The notes beneath the pieces are model-generated. The model saw nothing but the letters and a program-made list of their open reading frames with translations. It had not been told where the DNA came from and did not search any database. The position numbers were made by a program, and so were the translations under genes. 64,000 nt of DNA, from NCBI RefSeq assembly GCF_019457615.1, contig NZ_CP080414.1, forward strand, positions 3,297,501 to 3,361,500, in the 5' to 3' direction. The DNA is from Shewanella zhangzhouensis. Its GTDB lineage: Bacteria; Pseudomonadota; Gammaproteobacteria; Enterobacterales; Shewanellaceae. Shown piece by piece: positions 16,096-25,782 of this stretch (the stretch's first letter is position 1; each line of letters starts with the position of its first letter).

Positions 16096-16480
16096 ACAGT
16101 CCCCGATTGGGATGAATTCAGCCTGTAGCGGCTGTTATTTTTATTGGAATAGCGCCCCCAATCTATGCAATCCCATCATCGGCCACAAGCAAATGAGATT
16201 TACACTTTGTATCACCAATGCTTAACAAATGTAGCAATGTATCAATAGGTAACTGATTTATAACGAGCCAAAATGTAGCAAATCGAACAAGCATCGATTA
16301 AGACCATGATGAGAAAGAACATTTGATTAACATTTTGCAGGGCGGTATTTCAGCAATAGCTTTTATGCATTGCGCCATACCCTATTACGCATTGGACGCC
16401 ACTTCATCGAGCCAGCAAGTATTTCAACGGCAGAAAACAACGCTGCGCACGTTCTTCATAACAATAAGAAGGAATAGTCG
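16096..16480. other. Intergenic region between LysR gene and protease gene, with direct repeats
   Basis: No gene is supported in these 385 bp. ATGTAGCAA occurs twice in direct orientation (16229-16237 and 16273-16281), 44 bp apart. It lies in an A/T-rich stretch together with related GTATCA and GCAATG words. The repeats may be protein-binding sites for the divergent genes. A good ribosome site (AAGAAGGA) precedes the protease ATG. Confidence 0.4.
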
Positions 16481-19400
16481 ATGAAACTCAGCAAGATTAG
16501 CATGATGACCCTTGCGGCCATGTATGCAGGCTCGGCAGCCGTGAGTGCCGCCAGTCCCCTGACGCAAACGCCCCGCCCCCTGGAAATGACGGAGCAAATC
16601 AAACAGTTCAATGCCAATAAAAACAAAGACAGACTCAGTGGAAACGCTATTCAGGCCAACCGCACCAGCAATGGCCGAAATGTTCACCGTGCCATTACCC
16701 TGCCTGGCACTGACAAGCTTCCCTTTGCCTTCGAACAGGGACTGACGGGCGAACAAAACTACATCATCCGCCTGAGTGACAGTCCGGTAAGCCTATATCA
16801 AGGGGGGATCGCCGGCCTGCAAGCCACCTCCCCGCGCCAAAACCGGATCCCGGCCAGTCTCAGCCTGTTCAAACACGATAAGCTGGATCTGCAAAGCCAG
16901 CCTGTACAGAGCTACCGCAATTATCTCGAAGACAAGCAGCAACAAGCTATGAGCAGCATGCGCTCGGTTGCGGGCGATACCAAGCTGCTGAGAAGCTTCC
17001 AGTTAGCCTTTAACGGTATGGCAATGCGCATGACGCAGGAGCAAGCAGCCCGTATCGCCGAGCTGCCACAGGTCTTGAGTGTTACCCGGGAGCAAACCTA
17101 CGAGCTGCACACCGATGTGGGCCCAAAGCACATTGGAGCCGACAAACTCTGGACCGGTGAAACCTCCAGTGATCGCTTCAAGGGCGAAGGCATTATCGTT
17201 GGGGTGCTGGATACCGGTATCAACAGCGATCATCGCGCCTTTGCCGCCACCGGTGATGATGGTTATAGCCACACTAACCCCTGGGGTGAAGGCCACTATG
17301 TCGGCGACTGTGAAAAGCCAGAATTTGCCGGCATGTGTAACGACAAGCTTATCGGCGTCCGTTCCTATGCGGCTATCACCGACAGCTATCTGGACCCAAG
17401 CTTCCAACCCGAGCTTCCCTGGTGGGAAGTGAGTACCCCCAAACGTCCGGCCAACGGTGAGGACTATAATGGTCATGGCTCCCACACGGCATCTACTGCA
17501 GCGGGCAATACCTTACACAATGTTGAGCACGTGGTTCCTGGATTGGGCGAAAGTGGCGATGGTATAGGTACCGGGCTCAAGTTCGCCTCGATTTCAGGCG
17601 TTGCCCCCCATGCCAACGTGGTAATGTATCAGGTGTGCTTCCCCGGTGATGGCTCCTACGGCAACGCCTTCTACGGCTGTCCGGGCTCTGCGTTACTGTC
17701 GGGCATTGAGGATGCCATCGCAGACGGTGTGGATGTCATCAACTACTCCATTGGCGCCACCTTCGGCCGTTTCCCCTGGGAAGACCCGATGGAAATGGCC
17801 TTTCTTGCTGCACGCGAGTCCGGCATTTCCGTGTCTGCATCAGCCGGTAACTCCTATTCCCCCATGTACGCGAGTCAGGCCCGCGGTGCCATCGACCACC
17901 TGTCTCCGTGGCTGACGTCTGTTGCCGCTACCACCCATGGTCGTGAGATTGTCATCGAAGGTAAAAAGACCACCAATGCCCAGGGCGGCGATCAGCCTCT
18001 GGCAGACATTAACGGTGCCGGGATCTCCGGAGCCTACACAGGCCCAGTAGTTGAGGCTGCGGCCTATGGTGCCGAATACGCCAAGTGTAACGACCCCTTC
18101 CCGGCGGGCTTCTTCGATATGGACCCCAACGGCACCCCATTCGATAAAGCCCCCATCGTAGTCTGTGCCCGTGGTGATATCGCCCGGGTGTTGAAAGCCG
18201 AACATGTAGCCCTTGGAGGTGCGGGTGGCTTTATCCTCTACAACACCAACTGGGGTGACAGTATTGTCAACGACCCCTATGTCATTCCCGGTATTCACAT
18301 CAATATCGAAAGCTGGGAAGGCACTTATCAAACCGGCTATTTTGGCTTGCAGGACTGGCTGGCTTCCGGCAGTGGCCACCAGCTGACTATCGCGGCCTCA
18401 GAGGTGTTGGCGAAACAGGGCACTGCAGACTACGTAGCCGATTTTTCCTCTCGGGGCCCCAATCTTGAAAATCCCGAAGTCATGTCACCCAACCTGGCTG
18501 CACCGGGTGTCAATGTGTTTGCCGCCTGGGCCGATGATATGCCATTCAGCACCACGCCGGGTGCCGCCGATTACGCAGCCATCAGCGGCACCTCAATGGC
18601 ATCGCCCCATGTGGCGGGCGCTATGGCACTGCTCAAGCAAAGCCATCCGGACTGGACACCGGCTCAAATCCAGTCTGCGCTTATGACCACTGCCAGCACC
18701 AAAGGGGTAACCCGCTCGCAGGACTTCGCACCATTCGCGCCCACTGCTCAGGCAGGTAATGCCGATGCGGGAAGCGGCGTTATCAATGTCGCCCGCGCCG
18801 ATAAGGCTGGGCTGCTGATGGACGAAACCGGTGACAACTACCGTGCAGCCAACCCCAGGAATGGCGGCACAGTGAACACCCTGAACGTGCCCTACTTCTA
18901 CCATGAAAGCTGCGCCGGGAGCTGCAGCCTGATGCGGGTTGTCACAGCAACTCGTGATGGCAGCTGGACTGCCGAGTCGATAGTCCACGACATTGAAGGC
19001 GCCGAAATGCTGGAGCTGGATGTGTTCCCTAAGGAATTCAGCCTCAGAAAGGGTGAGTCTCAAGCCATAGTTCTCAAGGCCAAGGTACTGGAGATTCAGG
19101 CGCCCGGCGCCGACAGTTCGCAGATTCAGCTAACGGGCGACGTCATCCTGACCCCAAGCAACACTGAGATGCCTGTACAACATCTGCCCGTGGGCATGCG
19201 CTTTGCCAACGATAAGCTGCCACAGCAAGTATCAGCCACCATCCATCGTAACGAGGGGCATGTGCTGTCGGCACCGGTACAGCCAGGTGAAATCCAGTCA
19301 TTTAACTCCAGCGTCTTTGGTTTGACCAAGGCTGAGCGCATCGACTGGCAAATGAAGCGTTCTGAAGCCAGGGACACCTTCTTTGGCCGTGCCGAGCGTG

Positions 19401-21445
19401 AGGCCGACGGCCAGTTTGTTCGCTTCTTCGATGTTCCCGAAGGCACTAAACGACTGGTATTCGAAGTCATCAAAGCGGATACCAATGCCTTTGCTTCCAT
19501 CGACATGGGTATGGATATCAATGGCGATGGAGACATCCAATGGTCCGATGAAGCCCTGTGTTTCTCCCGGGTCGACTATCACGACTACTGTGCCATCAAC
19601 GATCCTGTGCCGGGCCGCTACTGGGCCTATGCCTCCAACCTCAAATATGACTACGAGGATCTGCAGAACAACGAGGACAGCTTCCAGTTGGCGCTGGCAT
19701 TGGTAGGCAGTGATGACAAGGGTAATCTGACCATCGAAGGCCCTGCCAGCAGTGATGGACTTGAGCCATTTCAAATGAAGCTGAACTATCAGCTCGATGG
19801 CGCCGAAGAGGGTGATGTGTTTTATGGCTATGCGGGTATCGGCAGCGATGCTTATAACAGCGATAACCTCGGTCAGTTTGGTGTCAAGCTGACTCACAAG
19901 GGTACAGACACTGAAATCAGCACCAGTCAGGACGCGGCCAAAGCAGGCGACCTGGTGGATGTCATCGTGAACCTGGCGCCCAATCTTCAGGGCGGCGAGC
20001 GCGCCTTTACCATCAGTACTGAGCTGGCACCGGGTCTGACATTGCTGGAAGACAGCATCAGCATTGGTGGTATAGGAAACTATGCCGAGGGGCTGACCAT
20101 TGATGGCCAGACACTGACGATTGCCGCGACCCAGGCCTCCAGTGCGGATATCGCACCTCATTATGTGTTTACCACCAATGAGACCGATGCCAGCTGTAAA
20201 GTGCCCTATGGCGATGACCCGACTTATTACAATATGGCCAATCTCATGATGCCGCTTGGTATTTCGGGACGCTCCAACCAGTACCTCAGCATTCCCTTGT
20301 CGGCCAATGGCCTGCCGGAAGTGCCACTGTATGGTATGCCAGCGGAATACGGTCAGGACATCTTGGAAATTTCACCCTTCGGTTATGTGAAATTCGACCC
20401 CATGCCCGAATTCTGGAACATGATTGTCGCATTTGATGACAACTTCCAGACCTTCCCCGACACCATGGTAGCCCCACTGTGGCGCGGCGACGTGATGATG
20501 CCGGAAACCAGCTTCGACTGGATGACGGGTCAATGGACAGACGATGTCTGGGCCGCCATCACCGACAAACACTATCTGTTCCAGTGGCGCGGTGGTAAGG
20601 AGTGGATGGCGTTCCTGAGCGGTAACAATAATCCGGATCCCGATGCCTTCTTCGATATCCAGACCATTATTGCCACCGAGCTGGACTTCGCCCAAGGCGC
20701 TCCTGAGGTGATTTTCGCCTACAAGACCATACGTACCCATAACGACAGTCTGGGCTCTATTGGTCTGCACGGTTACAACACCGAGCGTGACACCTTTGGC
20801 CCCATTACCGGCTGGTTCAACGATGGATTCGCCTACAATGACGTGGATGAAAAGGTGAAAGACGGTACTGTGGTGTGCGCCGACTATCGCGGTCCGCAGC
20901 AAACGGCCCTGACCCTGCAATTCCAGGTACGTGTGTCTTCGGCCGCGGTGGGCAAGGATAACCCCGTGACGGTAACCAGCCAATATCAGGACTCGGAGGC
21001 GGTGACCGTGAGCCAAAATATCAAGGCCCCCGGTAACATCACACTGATTGCCATTGGCGATAAAGAGATGGACGAAAACACGACGCTGGAAGGTATCGAG
21101 GTGACTTATCACGATATCAATGGGACCAGCAACGGTATCAAGGTCACCGGTGAGCATATCAGCGGCAGCGCCAGTGGTGGCGACAGCGGTTCCACTATCA
21201 GTATCACGCCGGATGCCGACTGGCACGGCACGACTGAAGTGACAGTGACCGTGTACGACCTGGCCTACCCTGATGACGCCAGCAGCACCAGCTTTATGCT
21301 GACGGTTAACTCAGATGGCGTCGAACCAACGCCGCCGGCTCCTGAAACACCCACACCGCCAGCCAACAACGACGGTGGCGGTAGCCTGGGCTTCCTGAGT
21401 CTTGCGCTGCTGGGCCTACTCGGTCTGGGTCGTCGCAGGTACTGA
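16481..21445 (+). CDS. Large secreted subtilisin-like (S8) serine protease with GlyGly-CTERM tail
   Basis: The 1654-residue protease is exported by Sec. It has a signal peptide (about 1-24) and an I9-type propeptide (about 95-205). The S8 catalytic domain shows D244 (GVLDTGIN), H332 (NGHGSHTASTAAGN) and S705 (SGTSMASPHVAGA). A PA-type insertion lies at about 510-630. Long beta-rich C-terminal domains follow, including a calcium-like DMGMDINGDGD segment. The end is DGGGSLGFLSLALLGLLGLGRRRY, a GlyGly-CTERM signal with hydrophobic helix and Arg cluster. In Shewanella and Vibrio this tail is cut by rhombosortase and the protein leaves by type II secretion. The rhombosortase gene is not in this window. 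It has its own ribosome site and terminator. Confidence 0.95.
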   Translation: MKLSKISMMTLAAMYAGSAAVSAASPLTQTPRPLEMTEQIKQFNANKNKDRLSGNAIQANRTSNGRNVHRAITLPGTDKLPFAFEQGLTGEQNYIIRLSDSPVSLYQGGIAGLQATSPRQNRIPASLSLFKHDKLDLQSQPVQSYRNYLEDKQQQAMSSMRSVAGDTKLLRSFQLAFNGMAMRMTQEQAARIAELPQVLSVTREQTYELHTDVGPKHIGADKLWTGETSSDRFKGEGIIVGVLDTGINSDHRAFAATGDDGYSHTNPWGEGHYVGDCEKPEFAGMCNDKLIGVRSYAAITDSYLDPSFQPELPWWEVSTPKRPANGEDYNGHGSHTASTAAGNTLHNVEHVVPGLGESGDGIGTGLKFASISGVAPHANVVMYQVCFPGDGSYGNAFYGCPGSALLSGIEDAIADGVDVINYSIGATFGRFPWEDPMEMAFLAARESGISVSASAGNSYSPMYASQARGAIDHLSPWLTSVAATTHGREIVIEGKKTTNAQGGDQPLADINGAGISGAYTGPVVEAAAYGAEYAKCNDPFPAGFFDMDPNGTPFDKAPIVVCARGDIARVLKAEHVALGGAGGFILYNTNWGDSIVNDPYVIPGIHINIESWEGTYQTGYFGLQDWLASGSGHQLTIAASEVLAKQGTADYVADFSSRGPNLENPEVMSPNLAAPGVNVFAAWADDMPFSTTPGAADYAAISGTSMASPHVAGAMALLKQSHPDWTPAQIQSALMTTASTKGVTRSQDFAPFAPTAQAGNADAGSGVINVARADKAGLLMDETGDNYRAANPRNGGTVNTLNVPYFYHESCAGSCSLMRVVTATRDGSWTAESIVHDIEGAEMLELDVFPKEFSLRKGESQAIVLKAKVLEIQAPGADSSQIQLTGDVILTPSNTEMPVQHLPVGMRFANDKLPQQVSATIHRNEGHVLSAPVQPGEIQSFNSSVFGLTKAERIDWQMKRSEARDTFFGRAEREADGQFVRFFDVPEGTKRLVFEVIKADTNAFASIDMGMDINGDGDIQWSDEALCFSRVDYHDYCAINDPVPGRYWAYASNLKYDYEDLQNNEDSFQLALALVGSDDKGNLTIEGPASSDGLEPFQMKLNYQLDGAEEGDVFYGYAGIGSDAYNSDNLGQFGVKLTHKGTDTEISTSQDAAKAGDLVDVIVNLAPNLQGGERAFTISTELAPGLTLLEDSISIGGIGNYAEGLTIDGQTLTIAATQASSADIAPHYVFTTNETDASCKVPYGDDPTYYNMANLMMPLGISGRSNQYLSIPLSANGLPEVPLYGMPAEYGQDILEISPFGYVKFDPMPEFWNMIVAFDDNFQTFPDTMVAPLWRGDVMMPETSFDWMTGQWTDDVWAAITDKHYLFQWRGGKEWMAFLSGNNNPDPDAFFDIQTIIATELDFAQGAPEVIFAYKTIRTHNDSLGSIGLHGYNTERDTFGPITGWFNDGFAYNDVDEKVKDGTVVCADYRGPQQTALTLQFQVRVSSAAVGKDNPVTVTSQYQDSEAVTVSQNIKAPGNITLIAIGDKEMDENTTLEGIEVTYHDINGTSNGIKVTGEHISGSASGGDSGSTISITPDADWHGTTEVTVTVYDLAYPDDASSTSFMLTVNSDGVEPTPPAPETPTPPANNDGGGSLGFLSLALLGLLGLGRRRY

Positions 21446-21464
21446 TGGGTATCGGTTAAAACTG

Positions 21465-21495
21465 AAAAGGGCCTTCATTGAAGGCCCTTTTTCTT
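21465..21495. terminator. Terminator after the S8 protease gene
   Basis: A 12-bp stem (AAAAGGGCCTTC with GAAGGCCCTTTT) encloses a 3-nt loop and has T-rich 3' flanks on the plus strand and A-rich 5' flanks. It lies between convergent genes and probably works in both directions. Confidence 0.9.
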
Positions 21496-21543
21496 TGCTG
21501 TTCCGGTCGCTATCGTTGACCGAGGTTCTCAATTTTCCTGCCA

Positions 21544-22236
21544 CTATTTTACTGAGGCGATTTCTGCTTCGGTCAAATAACGCCACTCGCCGGGTAGAAG
21601 CTCTGGGTCCAGTTCGATGGCACCCACGGCCTCACGGTGCAGGCCAACCACCTTATTGCCCACAGCGGCAAACATCCTTTTAACCTGATGATACTTGCCC
21701 TCTGTGATGCTGAGCAGTGCCTCTGTATCACCAAGGATCTCCAGCTTGGCGGGTTTGGTCAGGCCATCTTCACCATTAAGCTGCAGACCCTGTGCAAAGG
21801 TATCAATCAGATCGGCGGTGAGGGGTTCTGCCAATATTACCCGATAGCGCTTGGCGCAATCTCGCTTAGGCGAAGTGACCTTATGAGACCAGTGGCCATC
21901 ATCTGTTATAAGCACAAGCCCAGTGGTATCAGCATCGAGCCGCCCGGCAATATGCAGCTTGTCTGGGCGGGCAATGTCCAGCAGCGAGATCACCGATGGA
22001 TAATATTCATCCTGCGTAGAACAGATGGTATCAACCGGCTTGTGCAGCATGAGGTAGCGAATGCCTGTCAGCTCCAGCGCTTCCCCCTGAAAACACACAT
22101 GTGCGCCCTTGGGCACCTTGAATGCCGGGTCTTTAACGACAACGCCATCGCAGCTGACATCGCCGCTATTGATGGCTTTTTTGGCGAGACCACGACTGAG
22201 TTCCGTGGTTTCGGCGAGGTATTTATCCAGTCTCAC
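21544..22236 (-). CDS. rsuA: 16S rRNA pseudouridine(516) synthase
   Basis: This enzyme isomerises U516 of 16S rRNA. It is 230 residues with an N-terminal S4 domain (MRLDKYLAETTELSRGLAKKAINSGDV). The RsuA catalytic motif is GRLDADTTGLVLITDDGHWSH and the family C-terminus is TEGKYHQVKRMFAAVGNKVVGLHRE. The start codon is GTG, chosen because MRLDK is the conserved family N-terminus and no upstream ATG fits. It is a single-gene unit convergent with the protease gene. Confidence 0.94.
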   Translation of the reverse strand: MRLDKYLAETTELSRGLAKKAINSGDVSCDGVVVKDPAFKVPKGAHVCFQGEALELTGIRYLMLHKPVDTICSTQDEYYPSVISLLDIARPDKLHIAGRLDADTTGLVLITDDGHWSHKVTSPKRDCAKRYRVILAEPLTADLIDTFAQGLQLNGEDGLTKPAKLEILGDTEALLSITEGKYHQVKRMFAAVGNKVVGLHREAVGAIELDPELLPGEWRYLTEAEIASVK

Positions 22237-22466
22237 AATATTCGGTCCTACCCTGTCAATGCGCCGTCATTATGCCCAGCGCACCACAAAAGGCAATGCT
22301 GACAGATTTGCTTACAACCCGTGCAAAAGTTATCCCGCCTTTCGCTTGTTTACATTCAGTCAAAAGCTTTAACATAACGCACGACCACAAGCACAGTAAC
22401 CGCCTGTTTACCGGATAAAATACCCTTTTTGTATTCACCGGAGGCGAAACAACCAAGGAAAATATA

Positions 22467-24554
22467 ATGAGAAAAGTACTCATCGGGGGATTGTGTGCCT
22501 CGCTCATCATGGGTTTGACCGCCTGTAATCAGGAAAAAGCTGCCGAAACCAAGGCCCCTGAAGTTGCCAAAACCGCAGCCGCTGAAGCCGTTGCCAAGGC
22601 TCTGGGCTCAGGGATTGAATTTGCCAACTTCGACAAGAGTGTACGCCCACAGGACGACTTCTTCGATTATGTTAACGGCACCTGGTACAAAAACACCGAA
22701 ATCCCCGGTGACCGCACCAGCACTGGCGCCTTTTACGATCTGCGTGAAAAATCCCGTGATGACGTAAAAGCCATCATCGATGAGGTTGCTGCGACGCCAA
22801 ACCTGAAAGAAGGCACTGACGAGCAGAAAGTGGCCGACCAATATCGCGCCTTCATGGACGTAGAGACCCTGAATAAACTCGGTATTACGCCAATTCAACC
22901 AGAGCTGGATGCCATTGCCGCCATCCAGACCAGAGATGACCTGGTAAAATTCTTTGCCCACAGCCAAATCATCGGCGGTGGCACCCCAATGGCCTTCTAC
23001 ATCGATGTGGATGCCAAGGACTCCAGCCGTTACGCCACCCACCTGTGGCAGTATGGCCTGAGCCTGCCTGAAAAAGACTACTACTTCAACGAAGAAGAGC
23101 GCTTCGTCAACATCCGTGAAGCATTCAAGGCCCATATCGAAAAGATGTACGAACTGGCCGGTCTCGCCGGTGGTAAAGCCGCGGCCGAAACCATACTCAA
23201 GCTGGAAACTGCCATCGCCAACGCCCACTGGAATGTGGTTGATGTTCGCGACAGCACCAAGACTTACAACAAGTTCCAGGTAAGCGAGCTTGCTACCCTG
23301 GCACCGGACATCAACTGGCAGCTGTACCTCACCACACTGGGTGCAGACAAGCAGGGCGATATCATCATCAACCAGCCGAGCTTTATCGAAGGCCTGAATG
23401 CGCTGGTGAAAAATGAAGACCTGGCTACCTGGAAAACCTACCTGCAATGGCAAACTCTGACCCATGCCGCCGGCCAGCTGACCGAAGCTCTGGATCAGGA
23501 AAACTTCGAGTTTTTCTCCAAGACCCTGAACGGCCAGGCCGAGCAGCAGCCTCGCTGGAAACGCGCCGTGGCCAGTGTGAACGGCATGCTGGGTGAAGTG
23601 GTAGGTAAAGTCTACGTGAAACATCACTTTACCCCTGAAGCCAAGGCTCGCATGCAGGATTTGGTAGAGAACCTGCGTGGCGCCTATGGCAAGAGCATCG
23701 ATGAACTGAGCTGGATGAGCCCGGACACCAAGGTGGCCGCCAAGGACAAACTGGCCAAGTTCAACCCCAAGATTGGTTACCCCAACAAGTGGGAAGACTA
23801 CAGCAAGCTGACCATCAAGGCCGACGATCTGGTGGGCAACGCCAAACGTGCCGCTGCGGTGCAGCATGAGAAAGATCTGGCCAAGCTGGGCGCCCCTATC
23901 GATCGCGACGAGTGGCACATGACCCCACAAACCGTGAACGCCTACTACAACCCAACCATGAACGAAATCGTGTTCCCAGCCGCTATTCTGCAGCCTCCTT
24001 TCTTCAATATGGAAGCTGACGATGCAGTGAACTATGGCGGTATCGGCGCCGTAATTGGCCACGAAATGGGCCATGGCTTTGACGATCAGGGTGCCAAGTT
24101 CGACGGTGAAGGCAATCTGCGTGACTGGTGGACCGAGCAGGATCTGAAAGAGTTCAGCGCCCGCGGTAAGGCACTGATTGAGCAGTATAACGGCTATCAG
24201 GTGTTTGATGACCTGCACGTAAACGGTGAGCTGACCCTGGGCGAAAACATCGGTGACCTGTCCGGCGTGACCATCGCTTACAAGGCTTACAAGATGTCAT
24301 TGCATGGTAAAGAGGCGCCTGTAATTGACGGCCTGACCGGTGATGAGCGTTTCTTTATCGGTTTTGCCCAAATCTGGCGCGCCAAGATGAAGGAAGAGGC
24401 ACTGCGTAACCGCGTGGCCACAGACCCTCACTCACCCGCCAAGTTCCGTGCCCTGGGTGCTCTGTCCAACATGCCTGAGTTCTACAGCACTTATGGCGTG
24501 AAGGAAGGTGATGCCATGTATCTGGCACCTGAAAAGCGTGTGAAGATCTGGTAA
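22467..24554 (+). CDS. M13-family zinc metallopeptidase, outer-membrane or periplasmic lipoprotein (PepO/neprilysin-like)
   Basis: The 695-residue zinc endopeptidase probably trims oligopeptides in the periplasm. It begins with a lipoprotein signal (MRKVLIGGLCASLIMGLTAC), with the lipobox LTAC. The N-terminal M13 domain covers about 55-430 (RPQDDFFDYVNGTWYKNTEIPGD). The catalytic domain holds HEMGH at 532-536 and the third-ligand motif ENIGD at 593-597. NAYYNP and VFPAAILQPPFF mark the substrate cleft. The C-terminus YLAPEKRVKIW is the usual family ending. The ribosome site AAGGAAAA precedes the ATG. A second, diverged copy of the last codons lies about 110 bp downstream. Confidence 0.93.
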   Translation: MRKVLIGGLCASLIMGLTACNQEKAAETKAPEVAKTAAAEAVAKALGSGIEFANFDKSVRPQDDFFDYVNGTWYKNTEIPGDRTSTGAFYDLREKSRDDVKAIIDEVAATPNLKEGTDEQKVADQYRAFMDVETLNKLGITPIQPELDAIAAIQTRDDLVKFFAHSQIIGGGTPMAFYIDVDAKDSSRYATHLWQYGLSLPEKDYYFNEEERFVNIREAFKAHIEKMYELAGLAGGKAAAETILKLETAIANAHWNVVDVRDSTKTYNKFQVSELATLAPDINWQLYLTTLGADKQGDIIINQPSFIEGLNALVKNEDLATWKTYLQWQTLTHAAGQLTEALDQENFEFFSKTLNGQAEQQPRWKRAVASVNGMLGEVVGKVYVKHHFTPEAKARMQDLVENLRGAYGKSIDELSWMSPDTKVAAKDKLAKFNPKIGYPNKWEDYSKLTIKADDLVGNAKRAAAVQHEKDLAKLGAPIDRDEWHMTPQTVNAYYNPTMNEIVFPAAILQPPFFNMEADDAVNYGGIGAVIGHEMGHGFDDQGAKFDGEGNLRDWWTEQDLKEFSARGKALIEQYNGYQVFDDLHVNGELTLGENIGDLSGVTIAYKAYKMSLHGKEAPVIDGLTGDERFFIGFAQIWRAKMKEEALRNRVATDPHSPAKFRALGALSNMPEFYSTYGVKEGDAMYLAPEKRVKIW

Positions 24555-24619
24555 TAGATGTCGGCACCAGAGCTTTAACACAGCATCTGGTGCCTCTTCG
24601 CATTGAAACCAATACACGA

Positions 24620-24667
24620 GGCGATGCCAGCTATTATTGGCTCCCGAAAAGCGTGTGAAAATCGGGC
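24620..24667 (+). repeat. Vestigial copy of the 3' end of the M13 peptidase gene
   Basis: This stretch aligns with 24506-24552, the last 15 codons of the M13 gene. GCGATGCCA, then GGC-CC-GAAAAGCGTGTGAA-ATC, are shared, with a small length difference and about eight substitutions. In one frame it still reads LAPEKRVKI before running on without a stop. It looks like the remains of a second, tandem M13 gene that was deleted. Confidence 0.7.
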
Positions 24668-24718
24668 AATATCCATCGCAGGACAGCCATCAAAATGTTG
24701 GAAAAAATGCGATAAATC

Positions 24719-24747
24719 AAGGTCACCTTCGGGTGCCCTTTTTTTTG
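24719..24747 (+). terminator. Terminator downstream of the M13 region
   Basis: A hairpin AAGGTCACC-TTCG-GGTGCCCTT, with one mismatch, is followed by eight T residues. Confidence 0.75.
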
Positions 24748-24795
24748 TGCTATCCCATGGTTATACTCGCTCGGGTATGCCAAGGAGCACATAAA

Positions 24796-25197
24796 ATGCA
24801 TGAACTCATCGAACAACTACAAGAAATGAGCGAACAGGTTCCGGTTCCACTGGAACTTCCTTCATTTGACCAACTGCTGGACGTTGAAGAAGCGATACTC
24901 ATCCCCTTACCGGCTGATTTGAAAGAATATCTGCTTAACGCCAGCGATGTGATTGTTGGCAGCCTGGAGCCCGTGACTGTGGCCGACCCTCACAGCCATA
25001 CCTATTTGTCAGAAGTCGCAGCCTACGCCTGGTCAATCGGGCTGCCACGGGAGATGATCCCCATCTGTCAGAATGGCGATAACTTTTACTGTATCGATCA
25101 GGAAGGTCAGGTACACTACTGGGCCTTTGGCGACTTCACCGAAGACCAGTGGGATTCCTTCTGGGAATGGGCCGAAGACGTCTGGATGAACAGTTAA
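24796..25197 (+). CDS. SMI1/KNR4 (SUKH-type) domain protein
   Basis: The protein is 133 residues, starting MHELIEQLQEMSEQVPVPLELPSFDQLL, with AAGGAG 9 nt upstream of the ATG. The fold signature is LLDVEEAILIPLPADLKEYLLNASDVIVGSLEPVTV, followed by WSIGLPREMIPICQNGDNFYCIDQEGQVHYWAFGD. SUKH proteins include immunity proteins against contact-dependent nucleases and also housekeeping scaffolds. No toxin gene is next to this one, so an immunity role is only a possibility. The next gene starts 14 bp after its stop and is probably co-transcribed. Confidence 0.8.
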   Translation: MHELIEQLQEMSEQVPVPLELPSFDQLLDVEEAILIPLPADLKEYLLNASDVIVGSLEPVTVADPHSHTYLSEVAAYAWSIGLPREMIPICQNGDNFYCIDQEGQVHYWAFGDFTEDQWDSFWEWAEDVWMNS

Positions 25198-25211
25198 TTA
25201 CGGATACACTC

Positions 25212-25715
25212 ATGGCAAAAGAGATTGGCCTCAACGGCATCGAAATGCAGTACCTGAGGCTGTCACTGGGCCTCAATCCTGCTCAGGTTGGCACTGTTAC
25301 AGGTCACAGCGAAGAAGAGGTCATCGCGTGGGAAGCGGGCACCGCTGACGCGCCGGGCCTGGCACAAAAGAAGTTGCTGGATTTCGACGAAGTGATTGAG
25401 ATGCAGGTACTCAATACCACAGATGGTATCGAGGCCATGTTCAAAAAAGAGCCCAAGCGTCGGTTAGCCTTTGTGGTGTACCCCACCCAAGCGGTTTACG
25501 CCCAGTACAACCCCGAGTTTTTAAGCTCTCTGCCACTGACGGAGCTCTACAATACGTCGGCATGGCGAATCAAAAAGGAATGCCAGCTGGTCCTGGAAGT
25601 GGAAGTGACGCTGGTGCCTTTGGATGTAGAAAGCTACAAAGCCTTCCGCGAGCAAAACGGCCTGGGCGAGAGCCGCGAAAGCCGTGCCAAATGGGCCGCT
25701 GCCCAGCTGAAATAA
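25212..25715 (+). CDS. Small protein with N-terminal helix-turn-helix (DUF4447-like)
   Basis: The protein is 167 residues. The N-terminal part (EMQYLRLSLGLNPAQVGTVTGHSEEEVIAWEAGTADAP) resembles an Xre/MqsA-type helix-turn-helix at about 8-45. The rest (about 75-167) is a mixed alpha/beta domain of unknown function ending RESRAKWAAAQLK. It lies 14 bp after the SUKH gene and a strong terminator follows, so the two form a small operon. The DUF assignment is tentative. A role as a DNA-binding protein is inferred from the N-terminus alone. Confidence 0.6.
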   Translation: MAKEIGLNGIEMQYLRLSLGLNPAQVGTVTGHSEEEVIAWEAGTADAPGLAQKKLLDFDEVIEMQVLNTTDGIEAMFKKEPKRRLAFVVYPTQAVYAQYNPEFLSSLPLTELYNTSAWRIKKECQLVLEVEVTLVPLDVESYKAFREQNGLGESRESRAKWAAAQLK

Positions 25716-25782
25716 CACGCTTTAATCAGCTCATCCGCCAAAGGGCATGTGGAAACGATGAGCCTGATATCATGAGCCATAA

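Noticed and set aside
22608..24218. Open frame of 536 codons on the minus strand opposite the M13 peptidase gene
   Set aside because: It lies entirely inside a convincing M13 gene on the other strand, has no start context or family motifs, and arises from the codon bias of the real gene.
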